From: an uncultured Clostridia bacterium
GTDB lineage: Bacteria; Bacillota; Clostridia; TANB77; CAG-508
Reading direction: 5' to 3'
DNA: 56,592 nucleotides
Assembly (NCBI GenBank): GCA_947628215.1
Contig: CANQYZ010000011.1
Coordinates: forward strand, 1 to 56,592
Shown piece by piece: positions 9,707-18,598 of the stretch (its first letter is position 1; each line of letters opens with the position of its first letter). A model generated the notes under the pieces. That model ran no database searches and was not told the origin of the DNA. It saw only the letters and a list, made by a program, of their open reading frames with translations. The position numbers were made by a program, and so were the translations under genes.

Positions 9707-10657
9707 TTATTTATTTGTCATTTCTTCTAAGTCTAATAATTCTTGCCATCTTCTATCAACTTCTTCTTGGAATTCTTTAATCATCCATTCATTTCCTGGT
9801 TTAAACATATGTTTAAATCTCTTTTGTGGACGCAAGAATTCTTCTACAGGAAGTTTTTTAGCTGGCTTATATGTTATTTTATATTTACCATCTATAACTT
9901 CGTATAAAGGCCAATAACAAGTGTCTGCTGCAAGTTTATTTATATCTATTAAATCTTCTGTGTTATATCCCCATCCTCTAGGACATGGAGCCATAACATT
10001 TAAAAATGCAGGACCTTCTGTATATATAGCTTTTTCTGCTTTTTCATATAGATCTTTATAATTTCCCATAGCTAATGTTTGAGCAACATATGGAATATGA
10101 TGACCAACCATTATTTTTGCTAAATCTTTTCTAGATTGCATTTTACCAGGAATTACTGATCCAGCTGGAGAAGTAGTAGTATCAGCAAATTTAGGTGTTG
10201 CAGAAGATCTTTGAATACCAGTATTCATATATGCACCATTATCATAGCATACATATACCATATCATGTCCTCTTTCCATAGCACCTGATAAACTTTGAAG
10301 TCCTATATCATAAGTTCCACCATCTCCACCAAATGCGATAAATTTTGTATTTTTGTCTTCTGGTAATTTACCTTGTTTTTTCATTGACTTGTATGCAGCT
10401 TCTACACCAGATAGAGTAGCACCAGCACATTCAAATGCTGTATGGATAAATGAATCTGTCCAAGCTGTATATGGATATATAAATGTTGAAACTTCCATAC
10501 ATCCTGTAGCATTAGCAATAACAGCGTGGTCTTCTGGTTTTACTGCTCTTAAAATCATTCTTGCAACTGCAGGAGCACCACATCCAGCACACATTCTGTG
10601 TCCAGAAGTTAATCTAGATGGTTTTTCTGCAATAACTTCTTTATGATTATAAGCCAT
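9707..10657 (-). CDS. porB: 2-oxoacid (pyruvate):ferredoxin oxidoreductase, beta subunit
   Basis: A 316-residue thiamine diphosphate-binding subunit. The N-terminus has the Cys pair HRMCAGCGAP that contributes to an iron-sulfur site, and ThDP binding is marked by GDGGTYDIGLQSL followed by NGAYMNTG. It is the last gene of a gamma-delta-alpha-beta operon, the order known for four-subunit POR enzymes. Its start overlaps the stop of porA, which suggests translational coupling. Four-subunit VOR or IOR enzymes are related, so pyruvate as substrate is likely but not proved. Confidence 0.93.
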   Translation of the reverse strand: MAYNHKEVIAEKPSRLTSGHRMCAGCGAPAVARMILRAVKPEDHAVIANATGCMEVSTFIYPYTAWTDSFIHTAFECAGATLSGVEAAYKSMKKQGKLPEDKNTKFIAFGGDGGTYDIGLQSLSGAMERGHDMVYVCYDNGAYMNTGIQRSSATPKFADTTTSPAGSVIPGKMQSRKDLAKIMVGHHIPYVAQTLAMGNYKDLYEKAEKAIYTEGPAFLNVMAPCPRGWGYNTEDLIDINKLAADTCYWPLYEVIDGKYKITYKPAKKLPVEEFLRPQKRFKHMFKPGNEWMIKEFQEEVDRRWQELLDLEEMTNK

Positions 10658-11844
10658 TATTTATCCCCCCTTACACCTAAATATCTATAAGGATTTTCTA
10701 CTTTTCCTTCTTTAGCAATTTGAGCTAAATCATTAAATACTTTTTCAATATCATCAGATTTTGTATCTCTACCACCAATACCATAGACATAGTTTACTGT
10801 TGGAACAGTAGCTTTTGCTTGATATAATCCAGACACAACATCTTCATATAAAGCTCCACCGATAGCATTTAAAGAATCTGCTTTATCTAATACAGCAACT
10901 GCCTTTAAATGTTTTAAGCTTTCTGCGATTTCTTCTGCAGGGAATGGTCTATATACTCTAACTTTAAGAAGACCAGCTTTTATACCTTTTTCTCTTAATT
11001 TATCTATAGTATATTTTGTAGTTCCAGCAGTTGAGTTCATACAAACAATAGCGATTTCTGCATCATCTAATTTGTATTCCTCAAAGAAACCATATTTTCT
11101 TCCAGTCATTTTTTCAAAATCTTTTGCTACATCTAAGATAACTTTCTTAGCATTTCTCATAGCTTCAGCTTGTTGCTTTTTATGTTCAAATAAATATGCT
11201 TGTAAATCTAAAGGTCCTATAGCCATAGGCTCTTTATCATTTAATAAATAATGTTCTGGTTTATATTTTCCAACGAATTCTTTTACTTTTTCATCTTCAA
11301 TAAGTTCAATATTTTCAATTGAATGAGATGTAATAAATCCATCTTGGCAAACCATTAATGGTAAAAGTACATCTTTATTTTCAGCAATTCTGTGAGCCAT
11401 AATTAAATTATCATAAGCTTCTTGGTTATTTTCAGAGAATAGTTGAATCCATCCACTATCTCTAACTCCCATAGCATCTGAATGATCATTGTGAATATTT
11501 AATGGTCCAGATACTGCTCTATTTACTAAAGACATTACGATAGGAAGTCTTAAGCTAGATGCAATGTAAATCATTTCCCACATTAATGATAGACCATTTG
11601 CAGATGTTGCTGTCATTGCTCTTGCTCCGGCAGCTTCAGCACCAATACATGCACTCATTGCACTATGCTCACTTTCAACTGCAACAAATTCTGTATCAAC
11701 AGTTCCATTACTTACGAAAGTAGAGAAGTATTGAGGAATTTCTGTAGATGGTGTTATAGGAAATGCTGCAACTACATCAGGATTTATTTGTTTCATAGCT
11801 GTAGCTGAAGCTTCATTTCCACTTAATCTTTCACGAATACCCAT
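10657..11844 (-). CDS. porA: 2-oxoacid (pyruvate):ferredoxin oxidoreductase, alpha subunit
   Basis: A 395-residue subunit that builds the ThDP pocket with PorB. The N-terminus GNEASATAMKQINPDVVAAF and PITPSTEIPQYF are typical, with ESEHSAMSACIGAEAAGAR after them. The C-terminal domain II resembles the transketolase C-terminal fold (KVRVYRPFPAEEI). It lies 3 nt after porD. GCC GGA in the EAAGAR stretch contains an out-of-phase CGG, read without any shift. Confidence 0.94.
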   Translation of the reverse strand: MGIRERLSGNEASATAMKQINPDVVAAFPITPSTEIPQYFSTFVSNGTVDTEFVAVESEHSAMSACIGAEAAGARAMTATSANGLSLMWEMIYIASSLRLPIVMSLVNRAVSGPLNIHNDHSDAMGVRDSGWIQLFSENNQEAYDNLIMAHRIAENKDVLLPLMVCQDGFITSHSIENIELIEDEKVKEFVGKYKPEHYLLNDKEPMAIGPLDLQAYLFEHKKQQAEAMRNAKKVILDVAKDFEKMTGRKYGFFEEYKLDDAEIAIVCMNSTAGTTKYTIDKLREKGIKAGLLKVRVYRPFPAEEIAESLKHLKAVAVLDKADSLNAIGGALYEDVVSGLYQAKATVPTVNYVYGIGGRDTKSDDIEKVFNDLAQIAKEGKVENPYRYLGVRGDK

Positions 11845-11847
11845 TTA

Positions 11848-12144
11848 TTAAACCTCCTTTTCTATTGCTTTGAAAGGACATGCTTTTACACAAACAAGGC
11901 ATCCTTTACAAGCATCATAATTAAAATCTTTTCTTTTTTGATCTTTTCCTACTGGAATAGCATCATCTGGACATACAGGGAAGCAAAGACCACATTGAGT
12001 ACATTTCTCTTCAATCCAAATTGGTTTTTGTGAACGCCAATCGCCAGTTTTAAATTCTTTTGCATTACCAGCATCATAAATATTTCCACCAATAGTTAAA
12101 TCTTCCCAAGAAGTACTAGCGTTTAATTTTTCATCAGTTGTCAT
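11848..12144 (-). CDS. porD: 2-oxoacid:ferredoxin oxidoreductase, delta (ferredoxin-like) subunit
   Basis: A 98-residue 2[4Fe-4S] subunit. Its clusters are CTQCGLCFPVCP and CKGCLVCVKACP. It carries electrons between the ThDP active site and free ferredoxin. It sits between porC and porA in the operon with very short gaps. An N-terminal extension of about 45 residues (SWEDLTIGGNIYDAGNAKEF) is normal for PorD. Confidence 0.94.
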   Translation of the reverse strand: MTTDEKLNASTSWEDLTIGGNIYDAGNAKEFKTGDWRSQKPIWIEEKCTQCGLCFPVCPDDAIPVGKDQKRKDFNYDACKGCLVCVKACPFKAIEKEV

Positions 12145-12166
12145 TTAAAACATCATCCTTTCTATA

Positions 12167-12745
12167 TTAAATTTTTTCTATTTGATTTAAGGCTAACTCT
12201 AAAGCTTTCATGTTTCCATCAATAACTTCTGGCTTTTTAGCAAATTTGTGTTTAAAAGAGCCCATCATATCTGCTAAAAAGTCTTCATCAGACATTATTT
12301 TACTTACTTTTACAATTGAAGCTAGCATTGGAGTATTTGGAAAATATTTTCCAAGAGCTTCCATAGATATTTTTCTAGCATCAATTTTGTAAATGTCTCC
12401 TTTGTAGCCGTTTAATAATTTCTTTAGTTCGTCACCATCTTTTGTAGAGTTAATAATGATGGCTCCAGTTTCTTTTAGACCAGATGTAACATTAACTGTC
12501 TCTAAAAGAGTATCATCAACAACTACAACATAATCAGGTTCATAGATATTACTATGAATAGTAATAGGTTCATCACTTATTCTGTTGTAAGCTGTAATTG
12601 GTGCACCCATTCTTTCTGGACCATATTCAGGAAATCCTTGAATATACTTTCCAGTGTTAAATGCAGCGTCAGCTAGTAATAAAGAAGCTGTTTTTGCACC
12701 TTGACCACCTCTACCATGCCATCTAATTTCAATTAAATTACTCAT
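12167..12745 (-). CDS. porC: 2-oxoacid:ferredoxin oxidoreductase, gamma subunit
   Basis: A 192-residue subunit with the family signature IRWHGRGGQGAKTAS at the N-terminus, followed by FPEYGPERMGAPITAY. This domain interacts with coenzyme A in POR enzymes. It is the first por gene. Only 27 nt separate it from the upstream membrane-protein gene at 12773, so that gene may be part of the transcript. AGGAGG precedes the ATG. Confidence 0.94.
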   Translation of the reverse strand: MSNLIEIRWHGRGGQGAKTASLLLADAAFNTGKYIQGFPEYGPERMGAPITAYNRISDEPITIHSNIYEPDYVVVVDDTLLETVNVTSGLKETGAIIINSTKDGDELKKLLNGYKGDIYKIDARKISMEALGKYFPNTPMLASIVKVSKIMSDEDFLADMMGSFKHKFAKKPEVIDGNMKALELALNQIEKI

Positions 12746-12772
12746 TTTGACCTCCTTTAATTAAAAGTATAT

Positions 12773-13537
12773 TTATTTATTAATCATATCTAGAGTAAAC
12801 TCATATCCGATTCCATCTAAGTCAGTAAGTACAGCTGATTTATATGTCTTGTCACCTTCAGTAATATTTACTTTTATTACTTTGTAAATTTTTGGTATAT
12901 TCTTAATTGGACCACTAACTTTAAAGTTACCAGAGTTTATTGAAGCCTCTAAGTCGATATAATATAGTTTACTAGATGATGAAAGTAATAACAAAATTGG
13001 ATATTTATAATCTGAATACATGAAGTCATAAACTGCAACAATAGTTTCTTTGATATTAGAAACATCGTATTCTACGCCAGTTTGAATTTTTGACTTTTTA
13101 GGTAATAAACTTTTAGCTTTATCACTTAGCATTATTGTTAATTTATTATCAGGAGATAATACAGTTATAAAATATTTTATACTATTATCTAAATATGAAG
13201 AATATGTTTTTCCATTAGTTCCAGTTGTTGATGTAACGACTGTATTTGTTTCTTCATTCTCAATTGAATTTTGTTGAATTTCATTTAGTACTTCTGGTTT
13301 TGTATTTTCATTTACAGTAGTTATATATTCTGGAAGAGATACTGTAATAGTTGGTTCTTCAATTACGACACCTACTTCTGGAGAAGTAGTATTTTCTGAT
13401 TGATTGTTTTTATTAAAAATATCTATTCCTGATTCTGGGTGAATATAAGAAATTAAAAGAATAATAAATATTAGGGCTACAAGAATTAGAGCTATTCTTA
13501 TTATTAACTTTTTCTTTCTTCTTAAAAACCTTCTCAT
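12773..13537 (-). CDS. Membrane-anchored protein of unknown function upstream of por genes
   Basis: A 254-residue protein with a basic N-terminus (RRFLRRKKK), one membrane helix (about residues 11-31), a Ser/Thr/Glu-rich linker to about residue 110, and a mixed alpha/beta C-terminal domain, probably outside the cell. I do not recognise the family. It has its own promoter and lies 27 nt upstream of porC, so it may lead the por transcript, though a functional link is not evident. Confidence 0.8.
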   Translation of the reverse strand: MRRFLRRKKKLIIRIALILVALIFIILLISYIHPESGIDIFNKNNQSENTTSPEVGVVIEEPTITVSLPEYITTVNENTKPEVLNEIQQNSIENEETNTVVTSTTGTNGKTYSSYLDNSIKYFITVLSPDNKLTIMLSDKAKSLLPKKSKIQTGVEYDVSNIKETIVAVYDFMYSDYKYPILLLLSSSSKLYYIDLEASINSGNFKVSGPIKNIPKIYKVIKVNITEGDKTYKSAVLTDLDGIGYEFTLDMINK

Positions 13538-13561
13538 ATTGACCTCCTTACATTCGCTATC

Positions 13562-13590
13562 ATTATATTAAAAAGGTTTAAATAGGACAA
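13562..13590 (-). promoter_or_regulatory. Sigma-A promoter for the 13537 gene and por operon
   Basis: On the minus strand TTGTCC and TATAAT are separated by exactly 17 nt, just upstream of an AGGAGG site and the ATG. Confidence 0.75.
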
Positions 13591-13762
13591 GTCATTTTTT
13601 AAAAATTCTTAATGGTTTTATTTCTAATTATTACAATTTTAAAAATATATTACAAAAACATTACAAAAATTGAGATATTTCATTGACTTTTTACGAAAAA
13701 GAATATAATATATATGAAGAAGAAAACAATATTTGAAATATTATATTTTAAGGAGGTTTCTT

Positions 13763-14560
13763 ATGGGAGAAGTTATAGTTATAACATCCGGAAAAGGCGG
13801 TGTAGGTAAGACAACAACAACTGCAAATTTAGGATCTGCATTAGCTTTGGCTGGGAAAAAAGTAGCTTTAGTGGATACTGATATAGGCTTAAGAAATCTA
13901 GATGTTGTAATGGGTCTAGAAAATAGAATAGTTTATGATATTGTTGATGTTATTGAAGAAAAATGTAAACTTAGACAAGCTCTAATTAAAGATAAACGAT
14001 TTAAAGAATTATTTTTACTTCCAGCAGCGCAAACAAGAGATAAGACAGCTATTAATGAAGTACAAATGAAAGGTTTAATTGCAAAATTAAAAGAAGAGTT
14101 CGAATATATTTTAATAGATTGCCCAGCAGGAATTGAACAAGGTTTTAAAAATGCAATTGCTGGTGCAGATAGAGCTATAGTCGTTACTACAGCAGAGATT
14201 TCAGCAATAAGAGATGCTGATAGAATAATAGGATTACTTGAATCTTCTGAAATTAAAAATCCAGAATTAATTGTTAATAGATTAAGACCAACAATGGTAA
14301 AAAAAGGTGAAATGATGGATGTTGATGATATAGTAGATTTATTATCAATTGATCTTATTGGAGTAGTTCCAGACGATGAATATATTATTACACAAACAAA
14401 TAAAGGTGAGCCAGTAGTTTCAAATAAAAAGGCTCCATCAGGAAAAGCTTATATTGAAATTTCTAGAAGAATTCTTGGCGAAAATATAGAAGTTAGTGTT
14501 CCAGGAAGAGAGAAAGGATTTATGGCAAAAGTAAAAAACATTTTTTCAAAAAATAATTAG
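13763..14560 (+). CDS. minD: Septum site-determining ATPase MinD
   Basis: A 265-residue deviant Walker-type ATPase that places the division site at the membrane with MinC and MinE. The N-terminal P-loop is ITSGKGGVGKTTTTANLG, with VALVDTDIGLRNLD (switch region) next. A C-terminal amphipathic membrane-targeting helix (GFMAKVKNIFSK) is present. The ATG at 13763 is preferred over an upstream in-frame TTG because AAGGAGG ends 9 nt before it. TCC GGA in the P-loop is TCCGGA with CGG out of phase, and the frame continues unbroken; this is a useful contrast with the recoding sites. No minC is seen nearby. Confidence 0.97.
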   Translation: MGEVIVITSGKGGVGKTTTTANLGSALALAGKKVALVDTDIGLRNLDVVMGLENRIVYDIVDVIEEKCKLRQALIKDKRFKELFLLPAAQTRDKTAINEVQMKGLIAKLKEEFEYILIDCPAGIEQGFKNAIAGADRAIVVTTAEISAIRDADRIIGLLESSEIKNPELIVNRLRPTMVKKGEMMDVDDIVDLLSIDLIGVVPDDEYIITQTNKGEPVVSNKKAPSGKAYIEISRRILGENIEVSVPGREKGFMAKVKNIFSKNN

Positions 14561-14586
14561 AAAAAAATATAACTGGAGGTCAGAAA

Positions 14587-15213
14587 ATGTTTGGAGGAAT
14601 AACAAATTTTTTCAAGAAAATAATTAAAACAGATCAATCTCTAGAGGAAAATTCTAAAGATACAGCAAAAGAAAGACTACATTTAGTTTTAATGCAAGAT
14701 AGAGCAAATGTGTCTGCTGATTTTTTAGAGCTTATGAAACAAGAAATAATTGAAGTAATAAAAAAATATATTGAAGTAGATGAAAAGGCAATAGATGTAA
14801 GACTTACAAATCAACCAAATGATGATGGAACAAATGGTGCACCTGCTTTGTATGCAAATATTCCAATATTAAATATAAAAAATGAAAATAAATCAAGTAA
14901 TATAGAAACTTCAAAAAATAAAGAAGAAATAAATAAGGAAGATGAATCTGAAGAGCAAGAAGAAAAAATAGAAGAAAAAGAAAATACAAAAGAAGAGATT
15001 GAAGAAGAGAGTGAAGAAGAAGAAAAAGAGTTTGAAGGGACAGAGACAGAAGAAGTAGAAGAGCAAGAAGAAAATGTAAGAAGAAATGAAGAACCTGCCG
15101 AAGTAGTTGTAAGATTTGCAGATGATGATGACGACGATGATGATACGATTTCAGAAAGTGAAGATTCTTCAGAAGATGAAGATGAAGATGAAGAAGAAGA
15201 GGAAGATAAATAA
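14587..15213 (+). CDS. minE: MinE with a long acidic C-terminal extension
   Basis: Residues 1 to about 90 are a normal MinE: an amphipathic N-terminus (FFKKIIKTDQS), the anti-MinCD region KERLHLVLMQDRANVSADFL, and the dimerisation strand. The protein continues for about another 115 residues of Glu/Asp/Lys low complexity ending in runs of Asp and Glu, so it is 208 residues instead of the usual 80-95. It follows minD by 26 nt in one operon with rodA. The tail is seen directly; its role is unknown. Confidence 0.9.
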   Translation: MFGGITNFFKKIIKTDQSLEENSKDTAKERLHLVLMQDRANVSADFLELMKQEIIEVIKKYIEVDEKAIDVRLTNQPNDDGTNGAPALYANIPILNIKNENKSSNIETSKNKEEINKEDESEEQEEKIEEKENTKEEIEEESEEEEKEFEGTETEEVEEQEENVRRNEEPAEVVVRFADDDDDDDDTISESEDSSEDEDEDEEEEEDK

Positions 15214-15263
15214 GAAAAAGATATATATTTAACATATGAAGAATATAAAATTGAGGTTTTATA

Positions 15264-16369
15264 ATGAAGAGTAAAATATTAAAAAATATGGATTGGGGAG
15301 TACTTATATGTACTATATTATTAGTTACAATAGGGTTAATTGCACTTTTTTCTACAACTAGAAGTTCAAATTATGATGCATTTATAAAACAATTAACTTG
15401 GTTCCGGAATAAGTATTCCTTTTTTATTAGCTGCAACATTTATTGATTATAATTCTATAACTAAATTTGCGCCATTTATGTATGGGGTTTTTGTTTTTTT
15501 ACTTATAATAGTTTTATTTACAGACCCTATAAGTGGAGCAAGAAGCTGGTTTGACATTAAATCATTTTCTTTTCAGCCATCAGAATTTGCTAAGATAGCT
15601 ACAATTCTTTTTATGACTTACTCATTAAATTTACTTCAAGCAAAAGGAAAAAATGAAATAAATAAACCTTGGAAACTGCTTGCAATACTTGCAATTGCAG
15701 CCCTACCAATTGGACTTATTATATTAGAACCTGACTTTGGAACTGCTACAGCATATATTTTTGCAGTATTGTTCATTATATTTGCAGCAGGTATAAATAA
15801 AAAATATATATTTGCAGCAATTTTACTTATTGCAGTACTAATTCCAACTATTTACTCAAGATTACCGCCTCATGCTTTATCAAGAATTCAAATTTTTATG
15901 CATCCTGAATCTGACCCAAGAGGAGCAGGATATAATATAATTCAATCAAAGCTTGCAATAGGCGCTGGAGAATTATTTGGAATGGGAATTTTTCAAGGAA
16001 ATCAAACACAACTCCGGATATTTGCATCCAAAAACTACAGACTTTATTTTTTCTGCAATAGGTGAAGAAATGGGATTTATAGTATCTAGTATTATTATAA
16101 TTACGTATGTAGTCTTAATTACTAAGGCAATATATATTGCAAAGACTGCAAAAGATAATATAGGATCATATATAGCCGTGGGAATTGCTGGAATATTTTG
16201 CTTTCATATGCTAGAAAATATTGGAATGTCAATGGGGTTACTTCCAATTACAGGTGTTCCACTTCCATTTGTAAGCTATGGTGGTAGTTCACTTCTTACT
16301 AATTTTATATGTATAGGATTATTATTAAATATAAGTAGTAGAAGACAAAAAGCAATATTTATAGAATAA
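15264..16369 (+). CDS. rodA: RodA/FtsW-type peptidoglycan polymerase, two +1 CGG shifts
   Basis: A SEDS-family glycosyltransferase, 367 residues if both shifts occur. In the standard code it falls into three pieces. Frame 15264-15404 joins 15406-16014 by skipping the C of an in-frame CGG after TTC, restoring LTWF-GISIPFLL. Frame 16016-16369 is reached by skipping C at 16015, restoring NQTQL-GYLHPKTTDFIFS. The rebuilt protein has about ten membrane helices, SGARSWFDI and FSFQPSEFAKIA early, and TTDFIFSAIGEE and GVPLPFVSYGGSS late, all SEDS hallmarks. It is in the minD-minE operon. SpoVE or FtsW are alternatives; RodA is the best guess from the min context. Confidence 0.92.
15405..15407 (+). 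other. CGG +1 recoding site 1 (rodA codon 48)
   Basis: The reading is TTC CGG AAT in frame zero and TTC (C) GGA ATA after the skip. The zero frame ends within about 15 codons. The +1 frame continues the membrane protein for 203 codons. Confidence 0.9.
16015..16017 (+). other. CGG +1 recoding site 2 (rodA codon 251)
   Basis: CTC CGG ATA must be read CTC (C) GGA TAT to give the conserved NQTQL-GYLHPKTTDF segment. The zero frame stops after about 16 codons. Confidence 0.9.
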
Positions 16370-16381
16370 TAAAAAGTATAA

Positions 16382-16418
16382 AAAAAGTAAGCTAAATTTT
16401 GTTTAAGCTTACTTTTTA
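16382..16418 (+). terminator. Terminator between rodA and dus
   Basis: AAAAAGTAAGCT pairs with AGCTTACTTTTT around a short loop. It ends the min-rod operon and separates it from dus. Confidence 0.85.
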
Positions 16419-16434
16419 AAGTTTGGAGAAAAAG

Positions 16435-17420
16435 ATGTATTTAAAAAAGATAAGAATTGGAGATGTAGAACTAAATAATAATGTATTTTTAGCACCAATG
16501 GCTGGAATAACAGACTTGAGCTTTAGAAAATTATGCAAAGAAAATGGATGTGGACTTGTAGAGACTGAGATGGTAAGCGCAAAAGCAATTTACTATAATG
16601 ATGAAAGAACAATGAAAATGTTAAATATGGAAGGCGAAAAAAGACCAGTATCTATACAGATATTTGGTAATGAGCCTGAAATTATGGCAGAAGCTACAAG
16701 AATGCTAGATGGAAAGTTTGAAATAATAGATATAAATATGGGATGTCCTGCTCCCAAAGTTGTTAAAAATGGAGATGGAAGTAAACTTTTATTAGACTTA
16801 GAACTAGTTCGGCAAAATTGTAAAAGAGGTTTGCAAGGCATCAAAAGTACCAGTTACTGTAAAGCTTAGAAAAGGCTGGGATAATGATAATATAGTAGCA
16901 GTAGAAGCTGCTAAGATTATAGAAGAAAATGGAGCAAAAGCAATTACTATTCATGGAAGAACTAGGTCTGAATTTTATTCTGGTAAAGTAGATTTAGATA
17001 TTATAAAACAAGTAAAAGATGCAGTAAAAATTCCAGTAATCGGGAACGGTGATATTGTAGATGAAATTTCTGCAAAAGAGATGTTTGAAAAGACTAATGT
17101 TGATGGTATTATGATAGGAAGAGCTTCTCTTCGGAAATCCATGGATTTTTAAACATATTATTCATTATTTAGAGACAGGGGAAATGTTAGAAGAGGAATC
17201 AAACGACGAAAAACTAGACATAATTAAAAGACATTTTCAAATGCTACTTGATGAAAAAGGAGAATATACAGCAGTAAGAGAAATTAGAAAACATATAGGT
17301 TGGTATGTAAAAAATATGCCAAATGCAAGTAGTTTTAAATGTAGAATTAATCAAACGGAAAACAAAGAAGAGTTTTTTAAAGAAGTTAATAGTTTCTTTA
17401 AGAATATAAGCGTTAGTTAA
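16435..17420 (+). CDS. dus: tRNA-dihydrouridine synthase (DusB type), two +1 CGG shifts
   Basis: An FMN enzyme that reduces uridines in tRNA; 327 residues after two shifts. The pieces are 16435-16809, 16811-17131 and 17133-17420. Joined, they give FLAPMAGITDLSFR, the catalytic Cys in DINMGCPAPKVV, LV-GKIVKEV across site one, the FMN-binding AITIHGRTRSEFYSG and IPVIGNGDI, and MIGRASL-GNPWIF across site two, the family's GRPWIF-like box. The ATG at 16435 is preferred over an upstream TTG because GGAG lies 8 nt before it. The C-terminal helical domain is intact. Confidence 0.93.
16810..16812 (+). other. CGG +1 recoding site 3 (dus codon 126)
   Basis: GTT CGG CAA must be read GTT (C) GGC AAA. 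This is the only one of the nine sites where the quadruplet is CGGC; the others are CGGA. The shift restores LV-GKIVKEVCKASKVPVT. Confidence 0.9.
17132..17134 (+). other. CGG +1 recoding site 4 (dus codon 233)
   Basis: CTT CGG AAA must be read CTT (C) GGA AAT, giving the conserved GRASL-GNPWIF motif. It is in frame only if site 3 has already shifted. Confidence 0.92.
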
Positions 17421-17483
17421 TAAAATATAATATTTTAAAATAAATCTCATAAAATTGTAGTAAAAACAAAAAAGGGTGATTAA

Positions 17484-18137
17484 ATGAAAAAATCTAATGT
17501 TTTTACTACAATTATTTTTTATATTTTTATTATAGTTTTAATTTTGATAACAAGCTTAATAATTTTAAATTCAAAAAAATTCAAAAAATTTAATTTAACT
17601 AATTATAAATCAGAAAAAAACGGAAATAATATTATTAGTAGTAAAGAAATTGCTATGAAATATATTTTAAATATTAAAGAATATGAAGCTGATCTAGAAA
17701 TTACAGTAAAAAGTAATAAAAATGAAAATGTATATAATATTAAACAAGTTTCAAAAGAAAATTATTCATACCAAGAATCTAAAGATGAAAATATGCCAAA
17801 AATAATAGTAGAAAATGATGATGGAATGATTACAGTAAGAAATGATAGTTTAAATATAAAGAAAATATATGAAAGCTATGGAGTTATTTTAGAAAACACA
17901 TTATATTTAACAAGTTTTGTAGAAGAACTAAAAAAAGAAAATGATAATGAAATAATAGAGGATAATAACTACTATATAATAAATTTAAAAATTAAGAATT
18001 ATAAAAACAAATATATAGTTTATAAAAGTTTATATATTAATAAAAATACAAGTAAAATAGAAAAATTAGAGATCCAAGATATAAACAAAAATAGGACAAT
18101 TTACATATTATATAAAAGTATAGAAATAAAAAACTAG
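17484..18137 (+). CDS. Membrane-anchored protein, possibly LolA/GerS-like
   Basis: A 217-residue protein with an N-terminal membrane helix (about residues 9-28) and an extracellular beta-rich domain containing NIKEYEADLEITVKSNKN, a pattern seen in LolA-fold germination lipoproteins such as GerS. There is no lipobox Cys, so the anchor would be the helix itself. It lies upstream of mazF with an 87-nt gap and occupies the position where a MazE antitoxin might be expected, but it is not a MazE. The family assignment is tentative. Confidence 0.6.
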   Translation: MKKSNVFTTIIFYIFIIVLILITSLIILNSKKFKKFNLTNYKSEKNGNNIISSKEIAMKYILNIKEYEADLEITVKSNKNENVYNIKQVSKENYSYQESKDENMPKIIVENDDGMITVRNDSLNIKKIYESYGVILENTLYLTSFVEELKKENDNEIIEDNNYYIINLKIKNYKNKYIVYKSLYINKNTSKIEKLEIQDINKNRTIYILYKSIEIKN

Positions 18138-18236
18138 AATAAAAAGATTTATACTGCAAAGACTTTTAATTTAGAAAAATATTTAAAATATAGTAAAAAA
18201 TTTCTAAACAAAAGAATATTAGGAGTGAAAAAATAT

Positions 18237-18581
18237 ATGACTATAAAAAGAGGAGATATGTATTATGCAGATTTAAGTCCTGTAGTTGGATCTGAGCAAG
18301 GTGGTATAAGACCTGTAATTATAGTTCAAAATGATACTGGAAATAAGTATAGTCCTACTGTGATTGCAGCTGCAATTACTTCACAAACAGGGAAAAATAA
18401 ACTTCCGACTCATATAGAGCTTGGAAATAATAGTGGTGGACTTAAAGCTGATTCAATAGTCCTTACAGAACAAATAAGAACTATTGATAAAAGTAGATTA
18501 AAAGAAAAAATTGGACATATTGATGATAATAATATTATGACTAAGATTAATAATGCAATTGGAATAAGCTTTGGACTTTAA
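18237..18581 (+). CDS. mazF: MazF/NdoA-type mRNA endonuclease toxin, no adjacent MazE
   Basis: A 114-residue PemK/MazF ribonuclease. It begins with [21 protein letters not shown] and continues with [18 protein letters not shown] and the conserved [13 protein letters not shown], the residues of the dimer interface and active site. The ATG at 18237 is chosen over a GTG inside the AGGAG site. In Bacillus-type genomes MazE precedes it; here the upstream gene is a membrane protein and the downstream gene is Pr6Pr-like. The antitoxin is therefore elsewhere or unlike known MazE. Confidence 0.93.
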   Translation: MTIKRGDMYYADLSPVVGSEQGGIRPVIIVQNDTGNKYSPTVIAAAITSQTGKNKLPTHIELGNNSGGLKADSIVLTEQIRTIDKSRLKEKIGHIDDNNIMTKINNAIGISFGL

Positions 18582-18598
18582 GAAAAAAAGGAGAGAGT

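Noticed and set aside
13787..13792. MinD TCCGGA as a possible shift site
   Set aside because: CGG is out of phase here (TCC GGA) and the P-loop reads normally. It serves as a negative control.
16423..16437. TTG at 16423 as the dus start
   Set aside because: The ATG at 16435 has GGAG at a good distance, and family proteins begin near it.
15264..17420. rodA and dus as pseudogenes
   Set aside because: Apart from the CGG sites the frames are open with all motifs conserved, and dnaE, mfd and pflB show exactly the same single type of break. Decay would give varied lesions, including other indels and stops.
18221..18239. GTG at 18225 as the mazF start
   Set aside because: It overlaps the AGGAG ribosome binding site. 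The ATG at 18237 has normal spacing.
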